Assembly: GCA_910584735.1 (NCBI GenBank)
Contig: CAJUBM010000013.1
Location: 1-33,754, forward strand
From: an uncultured Muribaculaceae bacterium
GTDB taxonomy: Bacteria > Bacteroidota > Bacteroidia > Bacteroidales > Muribaculaceae
Length of the DNA stretch: 33,754 bases
Direction of reading: 5' to 3'
Every line of letters starts with the position of its first letter. The first letter of the stretch is position 1. Position numbers and translations under genes: made by a program. Of this stretch, positions 7,856 through 15,225 are shown piece by piece. The notes beneath the pieces were generated by a model, which saw only the letters and a list, made by a program, of their open reading frames with translations, ran no database searches and was not told the origin of the DNA.

Positions 7856-9154
7856 ATGCAGCAGCCCGAGAAGATACAGCAGGCCAAGGCACGCCTCGGA
7901 ATTATCGGCAACGACCCCGCTTTGGGCCGTGCCGTATGGCGTGCCCTTAAGGTGGCGCCGATAGACATCTCCGTGCTCGTTACGGGAGAGAGCGGTACAG
8001 GTAAAGAGTTCTTCCCGCAGATAATACATTCCTATTCCCCGCGCAAACATTCACGCTATATAGCCGTGAACTGCGGGGCGATTCCCGAAGGCACCATCGA
8101 CTCCGAACTGTTCGGGCATGAGAAGGGTGCCTTTACCGGCGCCGTGGCCACCCGTAAGGGGTATTTCGAGGAGGCCGATGGCGGCACCATATTTCTTGAC
8201 GAGGTTGCCGAGCTTCCACTCACCACCCAGGCCAGGCTGCTGCGTGTGCTGGAGACGGGCGAGTTTATGAAAGTCGGTTCCTCGCAGGTGCAGAAGACAA
8301 ACATCCGCGTGGTTGCGGCCACGAACGAGGATATGGCCCGCGCCGTGGCCGAGGGGCGTTTCCGGCAGGATCTTTTCTACCGTCTGTCGGCCGTACAGAT
8401 TGCCGTGCCGCCGTTGCGCGAGCGTGGCAACGACATCCTGTTGCTGGCGCGTAAGTTCGCTGCCGATTTCGCCGAGGAGTACCGCACCTCGCCGGTGTCC
8501 TTCTCCGAGGATGCCTCGCGGGTGATGTTGCGTTACCGCTGGCCGGGCAACGTACGCGAGCTACGCAACGTCATAACCCACCTGGCGCTGTTCGAGGAGG
8601 GGGAGACCCTCTCCGGCGACAAGATGCTTGAATATCTCCCGGCCGAGGCGGCTTCCTACACGCCGGTAAAACTATCCGACGAGCGGCGCTATTCCGACCG
8701 ATATGAACGGGAGCGCGAGATGCTGTTCAACCTCATCTTCCGTCTCCAGGGTGAGATCGAGGATCTGCGCGAGAGGGTTGATTCCTCCTCTGGGTCTTCG
8801 TCCCCCTCGCTGCCCCGGAAAGCGGATGGCGTCGCCGAAGAGCCGTCACGCCTCTCCACGCAGATTGTGAAGTACCGACCGATGGTGACCGATCTGATTC
8901 TTCCTCCGGGAGGCAGGCCTGACGGTAGCGATGTTGCGTCAGGCGGGGAGATGCCCGGCGGCAACGGGACGGTTGCGGATGCCGTGGCCGGAGGGGCTCC
9001 GGCGTCTCCGGCTATGACACTCGAGGATACCGAGCGCGAGACCATCCGGCGTTCCCTTTTGCGCAACCAGGGACGCCGTAAGGTGACTGCCGCCGAACTG
9101 AATATTTCCGAGCGTACCCTCTATCGGAAGATTAAGGAATACGGCTTGGAATAA
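7856..9154 (+). CDS. Sigma-54-dependent AAA+ transcriptional activator without a receiver domain
   Basis: A 432-residue bacterial enhancer-binding protein that uses ATP hydrolysis to remodel RNA polymerase carrying sigma-54. The Walker A motif GESGTGK is at residues 44-50, the sigma-54 contact loop GAFTGA at 91-96, and the Walker B motif GGTIFLDE at 109-116. The sensor region (VAATNEDM), arginine fingers (FRQDLFYRL) and RYRWPGNVRELRN follow. A Ser/Pro/Gly-rich linker of about 100 residues leads to a Fis-type helix-turn-helix at the C-terminus (TAAELNISERTLYRKIKEYG). There is no N-terminal receiver, GAF or PAS domain: the AAA+ core begins at about residue 15, as in PspF-like activators, so control must come through a partner or expression level. 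It lies 21 nt upstream of lptE, in an order I recall as conserved in Bacteroidales, and suggests envelope-related regulation. Confidence 0.9.
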   Translation: MQQPEKIQQAKARLGIIGNDPALGRAVWRALKVAPIDISVLVTGESGTGKEFFPQIIHSYSPRKHSRYIAVNCGAIPEGTIDSELFGHEKGAFTGAVATRKGYFEEADGGTIFLDEVAELPLTTQARLLRVLETGEFMKVGSSQVQKTNIRVVAATNEDMARAVAEGRFRQDLFYRLSAVQIAVPPLRERGNDILLLARKFAADFAEEYRTSPVSFSEDASRVMLRYRWPGNVRELRNVITHLALFEEGETLSGDKMLEYLPAEAASYTPVKLSDERRYSDRYEREREMLFNLIFRLQGEIEDLRERVDSSSGSSSPSLPRKADGVAEEPSRLSTQIVKYRPMVTDLILPPGGRPDGSDVASGGEMPGGNGTVADAVAGGAPASPAMTLEDTERETIRRSLLRNQGRRKVTAAELNISERTLYRKIKEYGLE

Positions 9155-9175
9155 GAGCTTGTTTAAAACTGAGAA

Positions 9176-9703
9176 ATGAAAATTCCAACACTGACCCTGC
9201 TTCGTATCGCGATGATTGCCGTGGCGCTTGCCGTGGTAGCTCCGTCATGCCGCATAAGCTATAAGTTCAACGGGGCGGCTCTTGACTATACGGTGTACAA
9301 GACAATCAACGTGGGGCAGTTCCCCATACGTGCCGCGCTGGTGTATGCCCCGCTGCAGCAGACATTCGAAAACGAGCTTCTCGACTATATAACCCGCAAC
9401 ACACGTCTAAGCATTACAGACGGAGCTTCCGACCTCGAGATGGACGGCGAGATTACCGGCTACAACCTCACGCCGCAGGCCGTCACCGAGGATGCATATG
9501 CCTCGCGTACGCGACTTACGATAACCGTACGCGTAAGGTACACCGACTCGCGCAACGATGGCAACGATATCGACCAGACGTTCTCTGCCTATCGCGACTT
9601 CGATGCCTCTATGATGCTCGATGAGGTGCAGGACCAGCTTTGCCAGGAGATTGCCAAGGAACTGGTAGAACTTATTTTCAACTCCACTCTCGGCAACTGG
9701 TAG
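9176..9703 (+). CDS. lptE: LptE-like LPS-assembly lipoprotein
   Basis: A 175-residue lipoprotein of the LptE-like family. LptE sits as a plug in the LptD outer-membrane barrel and helps move lipopolysaccharide to the cell surface. The signal peptide ends in a lipobox VAPSC with Cys25 as the lipidated residue. The mature part begins RISYKFNGAALDYTVYKTINVGQF and has the pattern expected for the family, including a long stretch on inherited variation (LEMDGEITGYNLTPQAV) and a C-terminal helix (VQDQLCQEIAKELVELIFN). It is flanked by the sigma-54 activator (21 nt upstream) and a TPR-like protein, with secG two genes on. The assignment rests on family resemblance and context; LptD is not in the window. 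Confidence 0.82.
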   Translation: MKIPTLTLLRIAMIAVALAVVAPSCRISYKFNGAALDYTVYKTINVGQFPIRAALVYAPLQQTFENELLDYITRNTRLSITDGASDLEMDGEITGYNLTPQAVTEDAYASRTRLTITVRVRYTDSRNDGNDIDQTFSAYRDFDASMMLDEVQDQLCQEIAKELVELIFNSTLGNW

Positions 9704-9766
9704 CCGTAGCGGGAATCGGCAGCTTGACGGCATGAAACCTTCGTAGAACACGAAACAGACCCTATC

Positions 9767-10630
9767 ATGGATTACGAATCACGACTTAGAGAGGCCATGG
9801 CCTCGGGACATCCCGATAAAGAATGGGTGGAGGAGATGCAGCGCCGCTACCCGTTCTTCCCGCTGCCTGCGGCCTTGGCGTTGCGCGCGCAGGCCGGAGA
9901 CGGGGGTGCCGGGAGTGTCGGCGGGGATTCCGCCGCTGATGATGACGGAAGCCGCCGTGCCGATATGTTGCAAAGGCTGGCGCTTTCGGCGCCTGATGCC
10001 GATGCCATGCAGCGTATGATAGGGGAGGCGGACAGACGTTTCGACGGGTTTTATCCCCCGGAGGAGAAACCACGTACCCCCGATACGGAGACTGCCATAG
10101 ATGACTTCCTTTCAAGGTATGCCACAACTACTCCCGAGGAGGAAGCCCTCCTTGAGCGGATGATATTCAATCCGGTGCCGGAATATGCCCGGCAGCTTGA
10201 ACAGGAGGCCCGGGAGTCTCTCCCCGAGGAGCCGGCCCCGGAAGGGGATTCTCGTGACGACCGCCTGAACCGGTTCATCCTGTCGGAGCGGAAACGTGCC
10301 GCTGCATCCGGCGTTCCCACGGCGGAGCAGAATCCCGTGACATCCACGGCGCCGCAGGCCGCAACCGGAGATGTCTCCGCCGCTACGTCGCGTGTCGAGG
10401 ATAAGGTCGCCAATAAGGCACCCGCCGGACAGCCTATGCCTCTGTTGAGCGAGTCGCTGGCGAAGATATACATAAAGTCTCACAAATACGAACGTGCCTA
10501 CGAAATTCTTAGCCGTTTAAGTTTGGAATTTCCCGAAAAAAACCGTTACTTTGCAGACCAATTGCGGTTTCTGCGCAAGCTAATCTTGAACGAACGTGCG
10601 CGGAATGTCGCTAAAGATACCTCTAAATAG
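9767..10630 (+). CDS. Hypothetical protein with a C-terminal TPR-like helical repeat
   Basis: A 287-residue soluble protein with no signal peptide or membrane segment. The N-terminus (residues 1-45) is helical and includes MQRRYPFFPLPAALALRAQ. The middle (about 45-215) is acidic, Pro/Ala-rich and probably disordered. The C-terminal 60 residues (PLLSESLAKIYIKSHKYERAYEILSRLSLEFPEKNRYFADQLRFL) look like one or two tetratricopeptide units, a protein-protein interaction fold. My recollection is that similar proteins sit between lptE and secG in other Bacteroidales, suggesting a structural or assembly role, but no function is established. It starts 63 nt after lptE and ends 27 nt before secG, in the same operon. 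Confidence 0.8.
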   Translation: MDYESRLREAMASGHPDKEWVEEMQRRYPFFPLPAALALRAQAGDGGAGSVGGDSAADDDGSRRADMLQRLALSAPDADAMQRMIGEADRRFDGFYPPEEKPRTPDTETAIDDFLSRYATTTPEEEALLERMIFNPVPEYARQLEQEARESLPEEPAPEGDSRDDRLNRFILSERKRAAASGVPTAEQNPVTSTAPQAATGDVSAATSRVEDKVANKAPAGQPMPLLSESLAKIYIKSHKYERAYEILSRLSLEFPEKNRYFADQLRFLRKLILNERARNVAKDTSK

Positions 10631-10657
10631 CTTAATATCAAGGAATAAACCAATAAA

Positions 10658-11044
10658 ATGTACACTTTAATCATTGTTCTGACAGTTGTAATATCCATAT
10701 TGCTTATCATCGTTGTGCTCGTGCAGAAGTCGAAAGGCGGCGGTCTTTCCTCCTCTTTCGCCGGCTCAAACCAGATTATGGGTGTGCGCCGTACGAACGA
10801 CTTCATCGAGAAAGCCACATGGACCCTCGCTGTCATCATCTGTGTGCTATCCATCCTTTCTGTGTTCGTAATGCCCCGCAACATGGTGCAGAGCGGCACA
10901 CGCGTAAAGCCCGTGCAGACCACTACCGTCGTAGGCGGTGCGGCATATGAAACACCCGCAGCCGCTCCCGCCGCTGCACCTGCAGCAGCCGAAACCCCGG
11001 CTCCCGCAGCCGCAGAAGCTCCCGCAGCAGAACCGGCAAAATAA
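10658..11044 (+). CDS. secG: Preprotein translocase subunit SecG
   Basis: A 128-residue inner-membrane subunit of the SecYEG channel. It has two hydrophobic helices (about residues 2-20 and 50-71) separated by the conserved cytoplasmic stretch VLVQKSKGGGLSSSFAG followed by NQIMGVRRTNDFIEKATW, which is diagnostic of SecG. The C-terminal 45 residues are an Ala/Pro/Glu-rich tail (PAAAPAAAPAAAETPAPAAAE), a common extension in Bacteroidetes SecG and probably disordered. It is the last gene of the acyltransferase-regulator-lptE-TPR-secG operon and is followed by a strong terminator. Confidence 0.95.
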   Translation: MYTLIIVLTVVISILLIIVVLVQKSKGGGLSSSFAGSNQIMGVRRTNDFIEKATWTLAVIICVLSILSVFVMPRNMVQSGTRVKPVQTTTVVGGAAYETPAAAPAAAPAAAETPAPAAAEAPAAEPAK

Positions 11045-11082
11045 AAGCGCCGTTGCTGTACGTCTGCGAACAAACAATATAC

Positions 11083-11112
11083 GGGAGCGTCATGTGAGGA
11101 CGCTCCCCTTTG
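11083..11112 (+). terminator. Rho-independent terminator after secG
   Basis: A perfect 9-bp stem GGGAGCGTC (11083-11091) / GACGCTCCC (11099-11107) with a seven-base loop, followed by CTTTGTTG. The T-run is interrupted but the stem is strong. Confidence 0.75.
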
Positions 11113-11129
11113 TTGTATATATCATTTCT

Positions 11130-11543
11130 ATGCGATTAGTCTTTCGTTCATTCACGTTGGTTGCGGCGGCTCTCTTCATCGGAGGGATGCTTGCCGGTTG
11201 CAACCGCCTTTCCAAACAAGAGAAAGAGATGGTGGGGAAATACTATAACACCGCCCTCTCCGACATGAAGCCCGCCATAGAGCTTAACGCCGACCGTTCG
11301 GCAGTAGTGAGGGCCATACGGCCCGGCGACCTGGTATATGCCGTGTCGGCAACCTGGAAGGCCACTCCCGACTCGCTGATACTCATTCCCGATTCCACGA
11401 GTATCGTGGTTGAGGAGGGCGATCCTGCCGCCGTCGGCAACGTGGCTCCCCGCCTTGCGTGGCCTATAGTGAAATACAACGAGCAGACCCTTACGCTTAT
11501 ACGCGATAAGAACACGATCGACTATCGTCATCGTTACGAATAA
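11130..11543 (+). CDS. Small lipoprotein of unknown function
   Basis: A 137-residue predicted lipoprotein. The start at 11130 gives a textbook signal peptide ending in the lipobox LAGC with Cys24; a longer in-frame reading from 10938 runs antisense-like through secG and its terminator and is not credible. The mature part has the pattern GKYYNTALSDMKPAIELNADRSAVVRAIRPGDLVYAVSATWKA, resembling small beta-barrel lipocalin-like or DUF4923-type lipoproteins that report on lipid or ligand content, but I cannot assign a family with confidence. It lies 35 nt upstream of a second small lipoprotein gene and is probably co-transcribed with it. Confidence 0.72.
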   Translation: MRLVFRSFTLVAAALFIGGMLAGCNRLSKQEKEMVGKYYNTALSDMKPAIELNADRSAVVRAIRPGDLVYAVSATWKATPDSLILIPDSTSIVVEEGDPAAVGNVAPRLAWPIVKYNEQTLTLIRDKNTIDYRHRYE

Positions 11544-11578
11544 CCCGGCTGCTGCCCTGTAAACACACTGCTTATCCT

Positions 11579-12100
11579 ATGAAAAAACTTCTTATAGTTT
11601 CTTATCTGTCGCTGGTAGCTGTTTTTGCTTTCCTCGCCGGATGTGCTTCCGATGGGGGCGATGCCCTTTCCGAGCAGATTGCCGCAGTCGATGAGGCTTT
11701 GGCTGAGGCCGACTACGAACAGGCCCAGGAAATACTTGACGATGTGCTGCGACATGGAACGCGCGGCATATCCGAGGAGAATCTGGGGCGTCTTTCCGTG
11801 CAGCTGATGCGCCTTAGCGAACATTCCGACAATGAGGAGAATGTTGCCGCTGCCGCAACATGCTTTCGCGAAGCCTATCGGCTTTCGGCCGATTCTCTGC
11901 GTTCATTCTCTTCGACGCTCACCCCCGAGGAACAGGCACATTTCTATCTCGTGAAACGCATCGTGGCCGGTATCGATAATCCCGTGGATCTCACTTCAGA
12001 GGAATTCCTATATGAGGATTCCGTGGCCGTTCCCCCGCATGTCTACGCTATTTCCGAGGAGGATTTTTTCATGCGCCCCAAAGGGCCGAAGCGCCGTTGA
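11579..12100 (+). CDS. Lipoprotein with helical (TPR-like) mature region
   Basis: A 173-residue predicted lipoprotein with lipobox LAGC (Cys22). The mature part is acidic and almost wholly helical, with EQIAAVDEALAEADYEQAQEILDDVL resembling a TPR half-repeat and a second helical pair around residues 80-105 (NVAAAATCFREAYRLS). The C-terminus (VYAISEEDFFMRPKGPKRR) is basic. I do not recognise a named family. The placement before SUI1/YciH and yrdC looks like a loose housekeeping cluster and gives no specific functional hint. Confidence 0.7.
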   Translation: MKKLLIVSYLSLVAVFAFLAGCASDGGDALSEQIAAVDEALAEADYEQAQEILDDVLRHGTRGISEENLGRLSVQLMRLSEHSDNEENVAAAATCFREAYRLSADSLRSFSSTLTPEEQAHFYLVKRIVAGIDNPVDLTSEEFLYEDSVAVPPHVYAISEEDFFMRPKGPKRR

Positions 12101-12130
12101 CGCCCCCGGGACGGCCATGGATATTGAGTT

Positions 12131-12155
12131 GTAATTTCAGACCGTAATTTCAGAC
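12131..12155 (+). repeat. Tandem 13-bp repeat upstream of the SUI1-family gene
   Basis: GTAATTTCAGAC occurs at 12131-12142 and again at 12144-12155, each followed by one pyrimidine, and a third partial GTAAT begins at 12157 just before the ATG at 12163. Each unit contains TAATTTC, one base short of a -7 box; it may be a promoter-like or operator duplication. Confidence 0.6.
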
Positions 12156-12162
12156 TGTAATA

Positions 12163-12510
12163 ATGGATTGGAAATCTTCGCTTGGCGCTCTGCGTGACAC
12201 CCTGCCGCAAGGAGATGATGCGGTAGAAGGGGATGTTGTCCCGGGTGAGGGCGTTGCTGGCGGTGATGCCGCCCAGACCGCGCGTCTCGATGTGCTGCTC
12301 GACCGTAAGGGGCGCAAAGGGAAGGCTGCGACCATAGTGGCCGGATTCACCATATCCGACGAGGCGGTCGCCGAAATTGCGAGACGCCTGAAACAGCGCC
12401 TCGGTGTCGGAGGTTCCTCTCGGGGAGGGGAAATTCTGATTCAGGGAGATAAGCGTTCTGAAGTTGCGCAGGCACTCTCGGAGATGGGGCTGAAGAACCG
12501 CGTTATATAA
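12163..12510 (+). CDS. SUI1/YciH-family translation initiation factor
   Basis: A 115-residue homologue of eukaryotic eIF1 and bacterial YciH. In eukaryotes the fold monitors start-codon selection on the small ribosomal subunit; the bacterial protein is thought to influence initiation fidelity. The SUI1 core spans about residues 43-115, with VLLDRKGRKGKAATIVAGF, then LKQRLGVGGSSRGGEILIQG and the closing LSEMGLKNRVI. The first 42 residues are acidic and Gly-rich and probably unstructured. It lies between the lipoprotein genes and yrdC (84 nt to the yrdC start chosen here). Confidence 0.88.
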   Translation: MDWKSSLGALRDTLPQGDDAVEGDVVPGEGVAGGDAAQTARLDVLLDRKGRKGKAATIVAGFTISDEAVAEIARRLKQRLGVGGSSRGGEILIQGDKRSEVAQALSEMGLKNRVI

Positions 12511-12594
12511 TCCCTTCCCTGCACCCCGGGGAATGTCCTTGTGTCCCCGGATACCAAGCCTAATACCAAAATATACCTAATGTCGGAGATTGCC

Positions 12595-13212
12595 ATGAAG
12601 ACGTTTAAGATGTACCCGTCCAGCATAAACCCTCGTTATCTTGACGAGATTACCGAACTGCTTCGAAATGGAGGGGTTATAATCTATCCTACCGATACGC
12701 TTTATGCCATAGGGTGTGACGCGCTTAACAACCGCGCCGTAGAGCGTGTGTGCCGTCTCAAGGGTATCAATCCGGCGCGTCAGCGCCTGTCGGTATGCTG
12801 CTGCGGCATCTCGCAGGCCAGCGAATATGCATCGATTTCCAACGCAGCCTTCCGGCTGCTGAAAGCAAACCTCCCGGGGCCGTTCACATTTATACTCCCC
12901 GCCACCACGCGCCTGTCGAAGGCGTTCAAGGGGCGCCGCGAGGTCGGTGTGCGTGTTCCCGACAACCCTATAGCCACGGCTTTGGCCGAGGCGCTGGGGA
13001 ATCCGTTGCTCACGGCCTCCGTGGAATGGGACGGTTCCGAGCGTGATGATATAGAGCGTCCCGAGGCTTTGGAGATGCGTTACGGTAATGACGTGGATGC
13101 CATCGTGGATGCCGGCGACTGCGGGGGCGCTCCCTCGGCTATAGTGTCGCTTATCGATCCCTCTTCCCCTGAAGTAATCCGCGAAGGCCCCCTTCCCCTC
13201 GTAGAAAGTTGA
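12595..13212 (+). CDS. L-threonylcarbamoyladenylate synthase (Sua5/YrdC/YwlC family)
   Basis: This enzyme makes threonylcarbamoyl-AMP from threonine, bicarbonate and ATP for the universal t6A37 modification of ANN-decoding tRNAs. The YrdC domain is complete: GGVIIYPTDTLYAIGCD near the N-terminus, the basic region around KGINPARQRLSV, GPFTFILPAT, VGVRVPDNPIA and PSAIVSLID. I chose the ATG at 12595 (205 residues), because it gives the usual short N-terminus (MKTFKMYPSSINPRYLDEI). Upstream in-frame starts at 12541 (GTG) and 12580 (ATG) would add up to 18 residues of low-complexity sequence. The short form lacks the C-terminal Sua5 domain. Its last 62 nt overlap the flippase gene on the opposite strand. 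Confidence 0.9.
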   Translation: MKTFKMYPSSINPRYLDEITELLRNGGVIIYPTDTLYAIGCDALNNRAVERVCRLKGINPARQRLSVCCCGISQASEYASISNAAFRLLKANLPGPFTFILPATTRLSKAFKGRREVGVRVPDNPIATALAEALGNPLLTASVEWDGSERDDIERPEALEMRYGNDVDAIVDAGDCGGAPSAIVSLIDPSSPEVIREGPLPLVES

Positions 13213-14641
13213 TTTTCAACTGGCGCAGGCTCCATAGCGATGCCGTAATGGCTATCATTATCGACCATTTCCATCCCATATAGAGATGTACTGCCGCTGC
13301 TGCAGAGGTTATGAGCAGTGCCGTAAGGAAGAGTTTCCAGGCTTCCGGGCTGAGTGACAGATGGAATTTGCGGAAATACACCACTCCCACCACTACGCTG
13401 TAGAGCCCGTACCACAGTACGTAGGCCACACCCATTCCGGCGATGCCCCAGAGTTTGTAGAACACCATGTTGGCTCCGAGATAGAAAACACCGGAAAGGG
13501 CCTCGGTCCATAGGAACGCCTTGCCGTCACCCTTGGCGAGGATGGAGAACGACATGCACCACGAGAAGGCTCTGAGCACGGTGCCCACTATTGCCCACGA
13601 CACGAATGGAAGCACCACAAGGAAGTCTTTCTTGTAAAGGAACCAGACTATGAGCTTGTCGGCGGTGATGAACCATGTCACTACCGGGATAAGCAGCAGC
13701 ATCACCACCCCCATCTCGTGTCCCACATAGAGCGATGCGCGGCGCCGGCTGCCGATTACGCCTGACAGACGCGGGTAATATTCCATGGCGATGGCAGCGA
13801 ATATCAGTCCCACATAGCGGTTCACAATGGTGAATCCGGCTTGGAAATACCCCACCTCGCTTTCCGAACCCTCGTGGTTGAGCCACGACATGAATACGAA
13901 CGACACCATTGATGTGATGAACTCGCAGGTGGTGAGATACGCCCCTAAGACTATGAACTGGCGTCCGAGCCCGAGCGATTCCCTCAGTCCGAGCCGTGGC
14001 TGCGGGGCATGCACCTTCTCCCGGTATAGTCCCAGGGCCAGCCACATGCAGATGCCGTATGCAAGTATGGATGGCACGATGGAGTCGAGCCTCCATATCC
14101 AGAACATCGGTATAGACACCACCAATCCCCCCACCGCCCCCCAGAGGCTTCCCACGGCGAGTTTGCGGAAGCGTTTCATCCCTTGGAACACCGCTCCCTC
14201 GGCGGCCGTAAGGGCGGCTAAGAACACCGTTACGGACAGCAGTGCGAATCCCCATGCATGATCGCTGTCGCCAAAGGCGAAACGGCTCAGCGGCACGGAC
14301 AGACACAGTGTCAGCAACGCCCCTCCCAACCCTAAGAGCCACGCCCAGCGGCGCACCGACTGCACCAGTGCCGGAAGTTTCCCTGACGGGGCTATGGCAA
14401 GGTCGCGTACGGCGCTGCTGCGCAGTCCCAGCTGGCATATGTTGTTAATCATATCCAGCGCCGAGTTGAATATGCCGTACAGACCGATTCCCGCAGCCCC
14501 GATCCACAGGGCCACGATTTTCACCCGCACTATCGAACATATTATCGACACGACCTGCACACTGCCGAAGATACTCATCACTTTCAGTATCTTCGATGTG
14601 GTTCGCCCGCGCCTGCTCTTCTCTACCTCGGTCTCTTGCAT
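13151..14641 (-). CDS. Wzx-type polysaccharide flippase
   Basis: A 496-residue polytopic membrane protein of the MOP/Wzx superfamily, which flips undecaprenyl-linked oligosaccharide units across the inner membrane for O-antigen, capsule or exopolysaccharide. About 12 hydrophobic segments span the protein. The N-terminal pattern ILKVMSIFGSVQVVSIICSI followed by KIVALWIGAAGIGLYGIFNSAL is characteristic. I take the start at 14641 because a promoter (TTTG-N20-TAACTTTG, 14678 down to 14647) lies immediately upstream; an ATG at 14677 would lie inside that promoter. The next Met is at 14578. It stands alone, without glycosyltransferases nearby, which is unusual for Wzx genes in capsule clusters. Its 3' end overlaps yrdC by 62 nt. 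Confidence 0.85.
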   Translation of the reverse strand: MQETEVEKSRRGRTTSKILKVMSIFGSVQVVSIICSIVRVKIVALWIGAAGIGLYGIFNSALDMINNICQLGLRSSAVRDLAIAPSGKLPALVQSVRRWAWLLGLGGALLTLCLSVPLSRFAFGDSDHAWGFALLSVTVFLAALTAAEGAVFQGMKRFRKLAVGSLWGAVGGLVVSIPMFWIWRLDSIVPSILAYGICMWLALGLYREKVHAPQPRLGLRESLGLGRQFIVLGAYLTTCEFITSMVSFVFMSWLNHEGSESEVGYFQAGFTIVNRYVGLIFAAIAMEYYPRLSGVIGSRRRASLYVGHEMGVVMLLLIPVVTWFITADKLIVWFLYKKDFLVVLPFVSWAIVGTVLRAFSWCMSFSILAKGDGKAFLWTEALSGVFYLGANMVFYKLWGIAGMGVAYVLWYGLYSVVVGVVYFRKFHLSLSPEAWKLFLTALLITSAAAAVHLYMGWKWSIMIAITASLWSLRQLKINFLRGEGGLRGLLQGKRDR

Positions 14642-14646
14642 GACCC

Positions 14647-14678
14647 CAAAGTTAGCAATTTGTCCGTAGATGTGCAAA
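14647..14678 (-). promoter_or_regulatory. Promoter of the flippase gene (TTTG-N20-TAACTTTG)
   Basis: On the minus strand TTTG (14678-14675) and TAACTTTG (14654-14647) are 20 nt apart, an excellent match to the Bacteroidetes consensus. The -7 box ends 5 nt before the ATG at 14641, so the transcript would begin at or near the start codon. Confidence 0.7.
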
Positions 14679-14732
14679 TTGCCTGATTATCAGAGGTAAG
14701 TCTTTACTGCAAAAAGGAATTGTGATGGCCAG

Positions 14733-14914
14733 CTTTAATGTGACCGGATGGTAGTGGCGCCGGACCTCCGGGACGGCAGGCCACCAGAAAAGGCTAAGCC
14801 GAATTAGAAATGCAAACTTCGCTGTAAAGAATAGTTTACGCTTTTCCGCTCTGCATCTTCTGGTGGCCTGCCGTCCCGGAGGTCTGGCGCCACTACCATC
14901 CAGTCACATTAAAG
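14733..14914. repeat. Long palindromic intergenic element, copy A
   Basis: Two 57-bp inverted arms (14733-14789 and 14858-14914) match with only two differences, both of which still allow G-U pairing, around a 68-nt AT-rich core. The shared arm sequence runs GGATGGTAGTGGCGCC, GACCTCCGGGACGGCAGG, CCACC. The core (GAATTAGAAATGCAAAC at one end, AAAGAATAGTTTACGC near the other) is homologous to that of the copy at 24650 in the same orientation. The outermost 12 nt of each arm (CTTTAATGTGAC and its complement) are specific to this copy. Each arm opens a short frame starting MVVAPDLRDGRPPE (plus strand 14748-14807; minus strand 14899-14804). It lies between divergent genes (flippase and RNA methyltransferase), so a terminator role is unlikely here. 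Confidence 0.95.
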
Positions 14915-15187
14915 ATTAAATTCATCTAAAGTTTCTTAGGTTTTCTAACACAAGTAAGAGCAATACGCTTCTTGTTGATTCAATATGTAGTGAACAAGCC
15001 GAAACTAATTCGATTTCAAAGGCAGATATTTTTCTCAATCTCCTGCCAATCAACCCCTAAAATATTTGTAAAAAAGCGAAATCCGATTCAACCGTGAATT
15101 AAACCGGCATAAGGAGGATTTGTGAAAAAATTGGAGACGGGGAGCATATAACCCTCTGCATACACTTATACTTCGGGGGAAAATGAG
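14915..15187. other. AT-rich intergenic stretch upstream of the RNA methyltransferase
   Basis: Between palindrome A and the -7 box at 15188 I see no credible open frame, RNA gene or terminator. The stretch is distinctly AT-rich compared with the neighbouring genes. Confidence 0.6.
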
Positions 15188-15195
15188 TAACTTTG
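15188..15195 (+). promoter_or_regulatory. -7 box of the RNA methyltransferase-purD operon
   Basis: TAACTTTG, an exact -7 consensus, 30 nt upstream of the ATG at 15226. It overlaps a TTG triplet (15193) that would otherwise give a longer frame, which argues for the ATG at 15226. No clear -33 element is seen. Confidence 0.6.
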
Positions 15196-15225
15196 CGGCA
15201 TAAAAACGAATCCATAGAGCCAGAG

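Noticed and set aside
10938..11129. Upstream extension of the 11130 lipoprotein
   Set aside because: It overlaps secG and its terminator in another frame, and would bury the signal peptide and lipobox inside the protein.
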